Of a DNA stretch of 64,000 nt, positions 33,199 through 40,737 are shown one piece after another. Under the pieces are notes generated by a model. It searched no databases. It was not told the origin of the DNA and was given only the letters and a program-made list of their open reading frames with translations. The stretch spans positions 32,030,894 through 32,094,893 of the forward strand of contig CM020618.1 in assembly GCA_009829735.1 (NCBI GenBank), written 5' to 3'. Every line of letters starts with the position of its first letter. The first letter of the stretch is position 1. Both the position numbers and the translations under genes were made by a program. Source of the DNA: Pyropia yezoensis (Eukaryota > Rhodophyta > Bangiophyceae > Bangiales > Bangiaceae).

Positions 33199-33698
33199 NN
33201 NNNNNNNNNNNNNNNNNNNNNNNNNNNNNNNNNNNNNNNNNNNNNNNNNNNNNNNNNNNNNNNNNNNNNNNNNNNNNNNNNNNNNNNNNNNNNNNNNNNN
33301 NNNNNNNNNNNNNNNNNNNNNNNNNNNNNNNNNNNNNNNNNNNNNNNNNNNNNNNNNNNNNNNNNNNNNNNNNNNNNNNNNNNNNNNNNNNNNNNNNNNN
33401 NNNNNNNNNNNNNNNNNNNNNNNNNNNNNNNNNNNNNNNNNNNNNNNNNNNNNNNNNNNNNNNNNNNNNNNNNNNNNNNNNNNNNNNNNNNNNNNNNNNN
33501 NNNNNNNNNNNNNNNNNNNNNNNNNNNNNNNNNNNNNNNNNNNNNNNNNNNNNNNNNNNNNNNNNNNNNNNNNNNNNNNNNNNNNNNNNNNNNNNNNNNN
33601 NNNNNNNNNNNNNNNNNNNNNNNNNNNNNNNNNNNNNNNNNNNNNNNNNNNNNNNNNNNNNNNNNNNNNNNNNNNNNNNNNNNNNNNNNNNNNNNNNN
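33199..33698. other. Assembly gap of exactly 500 N inside the array
   Basis: If copies 2 and 3 are distinct complete units, about 3.2 kb would be missing here, not 500 bp. More units could be hidden. Confidence 0.95.
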
Positions 33699-34423
33699 GG
33701 ATCGCTCCGCCTGGGGGGGGGGCGGCGGACTTTGTCGGCTTCCCTGGGTCGCCCCGGGGAGCTCTACCCCGGGGGGCGGCTGGGCTGGCTCCCGCCCTGT
33801 CTCCCTCTTTGCGGGGTGTGGCCGCGCGGCCTGGCCGGGCGGCGTCGTGTGGCGGGGGGGGGGCGGCTTGGCTGGCGGGGGGTGCCTCTGCTCCCCTTCC
33901 GGGTGGGCGCGGTGGGTGCGGCTTCCCGGGCGGCGGGCGCCCCGGCGTCGGGCGGTCTACCTGCTGGCGTGCCCTCTGGTCGTGTGTGCGGTGCTGGCGC
34001 GTGTGGCGGGGCGGCTGGGGCGGCTGGGCGCGGCGCGCGGCGGCGTCGGCCGGGGTCGGGCCGCGTGGGTGTCGCCCGCGGCGCTGCTGCCGCCGGTTTT
34101 GTGTGCTGCGTGTGCGCGGGGGTGCTGCCGGGCTGTGTGGCGGTGCGGGCGCGCTGCTGGCGGGGGAGGGACCTCGCTCGGCGGTGGGTGCGGCAGCGGC
34201 CTGGGTTGCGCGGCGCCGGCCGGTGTTTGTGCTGTGTGTGGGGGCGGCTGGGGGGAGGCGGCAGCGGGTCTCGGTGGCGGTCGCAAGGTGGACGGGGTGG
34301 AGCGGGTCAAGGTCTACCTGATCTACCCGTTCTACCCGGTACTTCCTCAAGGTCTTCACGCTCTACCTCGAGGACAAGGACACGGGGGGGGGGGGAACAA
34401 GTGGGCGAGGGTGAGGGGCGGGT

Positions 34424-36283
34424 GTGGGGGCGCGTGGGCGAGGTGCGGCCGGTGGCCGCGCTGTTGCCGCCCCTCTTGCCGCCCCGCGTGACCCCTCGCT
34501 GGCGGCTCCGCCTGCAGGCGGGGCTGCCGCCGCCGGGGGGGCAACGGGCGGCTGGTTGGCGGCGGTGCAGCGCGGTTTGAGCCACCACGCCCACGCGTCC
34601 ATGTCACCCACCCTCGCGGGCGGCCAAGGCGGGCTGACAAGAACAGGCGGGCGGGACGCCCGCGCCTCTGGCGGTGGTGGGGGTGCTGCTGGGGTGGGTC
34701 CTGCGGCTGCGGCTGGTCGTGCCGCCTCGGCGGGCGGGGACTGTGGCGCTCCTGGTGGCCGTGCTGGTGGAGCTGCTGGGAGGGGTGCTGGGCAGTCTGC
34801 TGGCGGGGGGGCTGCGGGCGCCGGACAGGGTGGGGGGCGGGTTGCTGCCGACGCCGACGCCGACGCCCGCGCCGCCACAGCCGCGGCGGAGCTGTGCCGG
34901 GTCCGCCGCCGCACCATCGACGCCCCCACCCTCGAGACAGTGTATGTCTCGGGGGTGTCTCGTGACGTCCGTCAGCACCGCATGCGCGCGTTGCTGGCGG
35001 ACGTCACGGGGGTCGACGCCCACAATTTTGTGGACGTCGACCGGTTCGGCGCCACCACCGCCGTGACGGTGGTGGCTGCAGCGGCGGACACGTTCCGGCT
35101 GGCGGTGGGGAAGGGGCGTGCGGCCACTGTGCTGCGCCTCCTGCCCGGCGCCGACCCGTGGTCCCCGGCCCTCCTGGGTGCCGCGCGTCGGCGCGGCCTG
35201 GATGCTGCGGCCGCGGCCGAGGCGGCGGCCGATTTTTGTCGCCGCCGCCTCGAGGCCAAGCTGGCCCAGCTCCCCGCCCGTGTGGCCATGCCCCCCCACC
35301 TGCGTGCGGCGTTGCATGCCCACATTGAGGGCATGCTTTCGTCGCACGCACAAAGGGGAGCGGACGCCGTCGCGTCTATCGGCGGAGAGGGGGACCGCCG
35401 GCGGCCCCCAAAGACTGGGGCGGCGGCTAAGGAGCCACCTGCCGTGGCCCCCGCAGGATCGGCCGATGTGGCGGCTAGGGGGCCACCCGCCGAGGCCCCC
35501 CCGTGCTCGGGTGTGGCGGGGCCAGCGTCGTTGGGGCTGCGGGGTGCCGCCGAGGCGGCGGGCATGGAGATCGTGGATGAGCCCGCCGCCTCGGCTGACG
35601 GCCTTGCGACCCCCGCCCCCGACCTTGCCGCCACGACGGCCTGTCCCCCCCCCTCGCCGCCTGCGCCGGGGCCGGGCCCCCCCGCCAAGGGGGTGCCGGC
35701 AAACCTGGGCGACGGCATGGATGGCGTCACGCCGGCGGGCGGCGCCGCCCCGCCTGCGGCCACGCCGACCCAAAAATCCGTGGCTGCCTCGGCGGCCCCT
35801 CGGCCCCGACTCCACCTCGGAGGTGGGCCAAAACGTGCCGCCGTCCCGAGGGCTGCGGCTGGGCTCCCGCCGCTTCCCCCGCCACCCACCAGGCCGCCCC
35901 CTGGTGCCGCACGCTCGGCCGCGTTTGCTGCGTCTGTGGCCCTTCCCCTCGGCGTGGCCGCCCGCAGGCGCGCTGCCACCGACCGCCGGCGGTCCCCTGC
36001 AGGCCATGCGCCTGGGCCGGCGCGGCGACAGCGTCCTGCGCTCGCTGTGTTGCGATTGGGCGACGCACTTGCGTCGCCCATTCGCAAGACGTGCCGCCGC
36101 ACGCGCGCGGCGAGCGCTGTGGAGCTCGCTGCCCGTAAGAACGCCGCTCCGGCATCCCCCCCGCCAGAGGGGGGGGGTCGGGCTGCGACGACGGCGATTC
36201 TTCCGCCCTCCCTCCCCGCCACCCCTGGGCCATACCGGCCAGGGGCTGCGGCCCGCGTCAGCGACGAGGGTCACAATGAGTGA
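34424..36283 (+). CDS. R2-like ORF1, C-terminal part, copy 3
   Basis: Open frame ending at TGA 36281-36283, which overlaps the ORF2 start. It holds the RRM-like segment (TLETVYVSGVSRDVRQHRMR, then DAHNFVDVDRF and TTAVTVVAAAADTF), with a beta-alpha-beta-beta order inferred by eye, followed by an Ala/Pro-rich tail. ORF1 of non-LTR elements usually encodes an RNA-binding protein that coats element RNA; this role is inferred. The N-terminal part is in other frames or in the gap. Confidence 0.6.
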   Translation: MGARGRGAAGGRAVAAPLAAPRDPSLAAPPAGGAAAAGGATGGWLAAVQRGLSHHAHASMSPTLAGGQGGLTRTGGRDARASGGGGGAAGVGPAAAAGRAASAGGDCGAPGGRAGGAAGRGAGQSAGGGAAGAGQGGGRVAADADADARAATAAAELCRVRRRTIDAPTLETVYVSGVSRDVRQHRMRALLADVTGVDAHNFVDVDRFGATTAVTVVAAAADTFRLAVGKGRAATVLRLLPGADPWSPALLGAARRRGLDAAAAAEAAADFCRRRLEAKLAQLPARVAMPPHLRAALHAHIEGMLSSHAQRGADAVASIGGEGDRRRPPKTGAAAKEPPAVAPAGSADVAARGPPAEAPPCSGVAGPASLGLRGAAEAAGMEIVDEPAASADGLATPAPDLAATTACPPPSPPAPGPGPPAKGVPANLGDGMDGVTPAGGAAPPAATPTQKSVAASAAPRPRLHLGGGPKRAAVPRAAAGLPPLPPPPTRPPPGAARSAAFAASVALPLGVAARRRAATDRRRSPAGHAPGPARRQRPALAVLRLGDALASPIRKTCRRTRAASAVELAARKNAAPASPPPEGGGRAATTAILPPSLPATPGPYRPGAAARVSDEGHNE

Positions 36284-39200
36284 CCCTCTGGGCGCGGGCG
36301 GGGGCCCGGGTGCCGACACGGTGCCATCACGCACCGTGCCGGCTCCCGGCAGGGGGGGGGGCGGCGGTCGACGCGGCGACGTCGGCGAGCGGGGGGGGGG
36401 GGCGGGCGCTGGTGTGGCCGTGGCCGCCGGCCCCCTGGGCGGCTCTTTGGCGGCGGAGGCCGCAACGGCCCAGGCGGCGGCGGCAAGCGCTGCGGCGATG
36501 GCCACGGCGGAGGAGGCGACGGGAGCGGCGGCGGGGGCACCGATGGCGGCAGCGGGGGTGGCGGCGGGCGGCACGGTGCCCCCCGGCGTCTGCCCGGTGG
36601 TGGGCTGCCGCGTGGTGCTCCGCGGGGCCGTCGCCGATCGCGCGGGCCTGGCTCATCTCAGTCAGGCCCACGTGATCGGCGAGGTGCCCGCGGCTACGGC
36701 CACGGAGCTGGGGCTGGGCGGGTGCCGCTGGTGCGGGCGGCCGTACCGCGCGCAGCGGGGGCCTCGTGGGCGGAGCTCTCTGTCCGCCCATGAGGCTCTC
36801 TGCCGCCTCAACCCCCGTCGCCAACGCGCCCGTGTGGTGGCTGCAGCGGCGCCTGCTGCCGCAGCTGGGGACGGGGGGGACGCGCGCGGCGCAGGTGCGG
36901 CACAGGGGGCTGCTGCGGCGGGGGAAGGGCACACGCTGTTTGCGGCCGACCCCCCCGCCTGGGTGGCGGCGCGGGCCGACTTCCTGCGCCGCGCGGCGCC
37001 GACAGCGGCCGATTGGTCGCCTCTCGTGGCGTCTGGCGCCCGCACGGTGGCGCACGTGCCGGCGGCACTGCTGGGCGCCTGGAGGGTGCTTGCGGCGGAC
37101 GCCCTGGACTGGGTCCGCCGCGAGCCGGAGCAACAGCACGCCTGGCTGTGGCTGCTGCTGCTGCCCTCCCTCCTCCTCCACGTCCCTGCTGTGGCGCCTG
37201 CAACCGCGCCCGACGCGCCACTGCCGCCGCTCACCCACCACGTGCGTGCCGAGGCGGTGCTGAACGGCGAGTTCAGCACCGCCCTGGCCGACCGCAATGC
37301 GGGGGTGTGGCGGCCGTCGTGGCGGCGGCGCTTGGACGGCCGGCGGAGGGTGGTGCGCGGGGGGGACCAGGCGGCGACTGGGCTGGCGCCATCCCAGCGG
37401 CGGGCGCTGCGCCTGGTGCGGGCCGGCCGGCTGAGTGCCGCCGCCCGAGCCCTGGTGGCCGACGAGCCGGCGCCGCACAGCGCCGCCGTGTGGCGGAAGG
37501 CGCTCCTCCTCTTCCCTCCCGCCGCGTCTGCACCTACCTCCGCCGCGTCGGTGGAGGCCGAGTTTGGCGACCTTCTCGCCGACGCGGCGGATTTTGGCGA
37601 CGCCGCCACGGTGCCGCGGGGGGTGACGCGGGAGGCGGTGACAGATGCCATCCGCAGAGCCCCCCGGGGCGCAGCGCCGGGCCCGTCTGGCCTGCGGGTC
37701 GAGCACCTGTGGGCGCTGGAGGGGGGGGGGCAGGACGCGCTGGTGGGGGTGTTGGAGCTGCTGGTGTCGGAGGCGGCGGTCACACGCGTGCCCGCCGCGG
37801 CGGCGCACGCCCTCGCTGGCGCGGACCTCCTGCTCCTGGCCAAGCCGGGGGGGGTCGGACCGGACGGGCTGCCCGGGCTTCGGCCCATCGGCATGCCCGA
37901 GACCCTCCGCAAGCTGGCGGCGTCGGCACTGGCGGCGACGGTGCGCGGGGCCGCGGCAGAGCTGATGGCGCCGGCGCAGCTGGGGGTGGGGGTGCCGAGC
38001 GCGTGTGAGCGGCTCGTGCACGAGCTGGAGGCACACCTCGCCCACCACCCCCAGCATGCGGTAGTCCAGCTGGACTACCGCAACGCCTTCAACCTGGTGT
38101 CGCGGGCGGCCGCCGCAGCCGTACTGCGCCGCGCCCTCCCCCCCCTCGCCCCATACCTGGAATGGGTGTATGGGGGGGAGGAGGCGCCGACGGTGTACGG
38201 CTGGGCGGCCGCGGCGGAGGGAGCGGGCGAGAGCGGTGGGGCTGACGACGGCGGCGACGATGGCGGCGGCGACGGCGGCGACGATGGCGGCGGCAACGGC
38301 GGGGATGCTGGCGGCGGCGACGGCGGGGACAATGGCGACGGCGACGGCGGCGACGGTGCGGCCCCGGTGGCAGACGGTCCCCCCCCTCTGCCTGTACCGC
38401 TCCCCCCACCACCGCCCACCCGTTTTGCGCTGCGGGCCGAGCGGGGCGCGCAGCAGGGCGACCCGCTCGGCCCGCTGCTGCACGCGGCCGCCCTGTGGCT
38501 GGTCCTGCGGCGTCTGCGGGACGGCCACCCCGGCGTGCTCGTCCGCGCTTTCCACGATGACGTGGTCGCGGCGGGCACGCCGGAGGACCTGGCGGCCGTC
38601 ATGGCTGACGCGGCCACGGTGGGGGCCAGCGTGGACGCGGAGCTGGCCCCCGCCAAGTGCACCGGCTGGTCGCCGGCTGGTGCGGCGGCACCGCCGGGGT
38701 GGGGGGGGAAGTGGGCCGCCGAGGGGGTGGTGCAGTTCTCCGTTCCCCTCGGCGGCGCCGCCTTTGTGTCGGCAGGCGTTGACGGCCTCGTGGCCGACCA
38801 GCGCCGCCTGGTGGCGGCCATTGCGGCCCTGCCAGCGGAGGAGCTGCAGTCGCAGCTCCTCCTGCTGCGCCTGTGCGCGGGGCCGCGCGCCAACTACTGG
38901 CTGCGCTGCCTCCCGCTGGAGGCCGGCGCGCGGCTGGCTGCGGCGGTCGACGCCGACGCCAAGGCTGCCCTGGGGGGGATGCTGTGCGACGCACGCGACA
39001 GCACCGCCACCCGTGAGGCGGTGCTGGAGCGTGCGGCACTCCCCCCCGCCATGGGCGGTCTGGGCGTCGGCAGCCGCACGCGGGTGGTGCCCGCCGCCCT
39101 GCTGGCGTCGTGGGTGGACGCGCTGCGGGCGGGGGCGGCGTACTCCCCCACGCTGCGCGCCACGGCGGACGGCCTCCTGGCGGTGCCGCGTGTTGCGGCC

Positions 39201-40532
39201 GACGGTGGGCCGCTGCCGCCCGCCGCCGCTGCTGCGACGGCCAGGAGTGGGCCGGCGGCCGGGGGGCCGACGGGGGCAGGCGGTGGGGGGCCCGCGGGTG
39301 ACTCGCCGGCGGGTGCGCGGCCACCACCGCTCCCCGACCCCGACCCCAGCGCGCCTGCTGCCGGCGCTCTCCGGCAGGCCCTCCTGGGCCTGCTGGCGGC
39401 CCACGAGGCGCACTGCGCGGCCCCTGCCAGCGGCCTGTTGTGGTCGCTGGCGAGGGGGGGGCCGAACGCGGCGGTCGATGAGGCCGCCGACCCTCTGGCC
39501 CCTCCCCTGCCGCCCCCCCCCCACTACCCCGAGTACAGCGCCGGTGCGACCGACAGCACCTCGGCCGACAGGCCACACAGCCCGGCGCTGTACTCGCCAC
39601 CCACGTGGCAGTCTCTCCTGGGGGGGGAGGCACCGGCAGCGCAGCGGGACTTGTCCCGCCCCGCCCATGCCGCCGCCCGCGCGCGCATCTACGCCGAGCT
39701 ATCGCTCTGGCGGCGCGCGGGCATGGCGGCATGCCAGGGGGGTGGGGCGGCTCGCTGGCTGTCGGCGCTGCCGACGCTGGGGACCACCGGGACCACAATG
39801 CACGGCGCCGGCATGCGGGCGGCGGCTCGGCTGTGGCTGGGCGCGCCGCCGCGGTCCGTACCGCCGGCGCCCCGCTGTCGCTGCGGCCGCGACGCGGACG
39901 CGGACGGGCGGCACTTCCTGTCGGCGTGCCCGGAGCAGTCCTCCGGGCACGCGCGCCTCCACCACCACCTGGTGCACCTGGTGGCCGAGGCGCTGCGCCG
40001 CACGCCCTCGTGGGGGGGGGTGGAGGTGGAGGCTGTGGTGGACCGCGGTCGGGGCGCGCTTCGCCCCGACCTGCGCGCCACGCACGCCTCGTCGGGGGCG
40101 GTGGTGTGGGCGGACGCGTCGGTGACGGCGCCATTTGGCCCCCGCACCACCGCCCCGACTGCCGCCAGCCCCCTGCGGGCTGTTGCGGCCGAGACGCGGG
40201 AGAGGGACAAGGTGGCAAAGTATGCCACCTCCCTCCCCGGGCCGGCCGCCTCCCACACCTTCACACCGTTGGTGTGGGAGGCGTTTGGGCGCATCGGCCC
40301 CGCCACCGCCAAGTGGCTGGGAGGGGCCATGCGGGGACCGGCCCTTGCGGGGGTGCGGTCCACCCTGCTGACCCGGGTGTCTGTTGCTTTGTGGCGGTCC
40401 CACTCCCGCGCTGTGTCTCTTGGGTACAGCCGGTGCTTTGGGACTGGGGGGGAGGTCCCGGCGGGGGACGTGGGGGGGCCACTTGGCCCGCGTGATCACT
40501 TTGTGAGGGTGGGTGAGAGAATTGGGGAGTAG
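36276..40532 (+). CDS. R2-like ORF2: zinc fingers, reverse transcriptase, CCHC motif, PD-(D/E)XK endonuclease
   Basis: 1418 residues, intact. Two zinc fingers lie at the N terminus (C106-C111-H127-H132 and C150-C153-H172-C176). The RT runs from about residue 455 with APGPSGLRVEHL, RPIGMPETLRK, LDYRNAFNLV (D600), QQGDPLGP (726-733), FHDD (D761, D762) and LAPAKCTGW. A Gly/Asp/Pro-rich insert lies between motifs A and B. Near the C terminus are a Cys/His motif (C1201-C1203-H1213-C1218) and the restriction-like endonuclease pattern RPDL (D1265), ADASV (D1280) and KVAKY (K1312, K1315, Y1316). This order defines the endonuclease-bearing R2/NeSL/CRE type, which nicks a specific site and reverse transcribes its RNA there. 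Start: ATG overlapping the ORF1 stop. Longer than R2 (about 1100 residues). Confidence 0.9.
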   Translation: MSDPLGAGGGPGADTVPSRTVPAPGRGGGGGRRGDVGERGGGAGAGVAVAAGPLGGSLAAEAATAQAAAASAAAMATAEEATGAAAGAPMAAAGVAAGGTVPPGVCPVVGCRVVLRGAVADRAGLAHLSQAHVIGEVPAATATELGLGGCRWCGRPYRAQRGPRGRSSLSAHEALCRLNPRRQRARVVAAAAPAAAAGDGGDARGAGAAQGAAAAGEGHTLFAADPPAWVAARADFLRRAAPTAADWSPLVASGARTVAHVPAALLGAWRVLAADALDWVRREPEQQHAWLWLLLLPSLLLHVPAVAPATAPDAPLPPLTHHVRAEAVLNGEFSTALADRNAGVWRPSWRRRLDGRRRVVRGGDQAATGLAPSQRRALRLVRAGRLSAAARALVADEPAPHSAAVWRKALLLFPPAASAPTSAASVEAEFGDLLADAADFGDAATVPRGVTREAVTDAIRRAPRGAAPGPSGLRVEHLWALEGGGQDALVGVLELLVSEAAVTRVPAAAAHALAGADLLLLAKPGGVGPDGLPGLRPIGMPETLRKLAASALAATVRGAAAELMAPAQLGVGVPSACERLVHELEAHLAHHPQHAVVQLDYRNAFNLVSRAAAAAVLRRALPPLAPYLEWVYGGEEAPTVYGWAAAAEGAGESGGADDGGDDGGGDGGDDGGGNGGDAGGGDGGDNGDGDGGDGAAPVADGPPPLPVPLPPPPPTRFALRAERGAQQGDPLGPLLHAAALWLVLRRLRDGHPGVLVRAFHDDVVAAGTPEDLAAVMADAATVGASVDAELAPAKCTGWSPAGAAAPPGWGGKWAAEGVVQFSVPLGGAAFVSAGVDGLVADQRRLVAAIAALPAEELQSQLLLLRLCAGPRANYWLRCLPLEAGARLAAAVDADAKAALGGMLCDARDSTATREAVLERAALPPAMGGLGVGSRTRVVPAALLASWVDALRAGAAYSPTLRATADGLLAVPRVAADGGPLPPAAAAATARSGPAAGGPTGAGGGGPAGDSPAGARPPPLPDPDPSAPAAGALRQALLGLLAAHEAHCAAPASGLLWSLARGGPNAAVDEAADPLAPPLPPPPHYPEYSAGATDSTSADRPHSPALYSPPTWQSLLGGEAPAAQRDLSRPAHAAARARIYAELSLWRRAGMAACQGGGAARWLSALPTLGTTGTTMHGAGMRAAARLWLGAPPRSVPPAPRCRCGRDADADGRHFLSACPEQSSGHARLHHHLVHLVAEALRRTPSWGGVEVEAVVDRGRGALRPDLRATHASSGAVVWADASVTAPFGPRTTAPTAASPLRAVAAETRERDKVAKYATSLPGPAASHTFTPLVWEAFGRIGPATAKWLGGAMRGPALAGVRSTLLTRVSVALWRSHSRAVSLGYSRCFGTGGEVPAGDVGGPLGPRDHFVRVGERIGE

Positions 40533-40577
40533 TCATTGGGTGTCAGGGGGAGTTGATCCTCGGACCGCCAATTAAAC

Positions 40578-40657
40578 TAGTATAGTGGTAAGTATGCCCG
40601 CCTGTCACGCGGGAGACCCGGGTTCAATTGGTTCCTCTGACGTTCCCGGTGGGAGAG
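40578..40657 (+). pseudogene. 5'-truncated tRNA-Asp between copies 3 and 4
   Basis: Same structure as the segment at 28592, with one substitution in the D-loop (GGTAAGT instead of GGTCAGT). The T-loop insertion is present; the 5' acceptor strand is replaced by the element end. Confidence 0.8.
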
Positions 40658-40737
40658 TGCTCGTTTTTTCGCGGTAGGACGGTGGGGGGGGGTGCGGGTC
40701 ACCCCCCCATCGCTTTTCTGGGCCGCGGGAGGGCGGT

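Larger units (their letters stand above)
33699..40577 (+). mobile_element. R2-like non-LTR retrotransposon unit, copy 3 (5' end lost in gap)
   Basis: Begins about 470 bp into the unit and runs to the 3' junction ATTAAAC | TAGTATAG at 40577/40578. It contains the only complete, uninterrupted ORF2 in the window, so it is the best reference copy. Confidence 0.88.
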
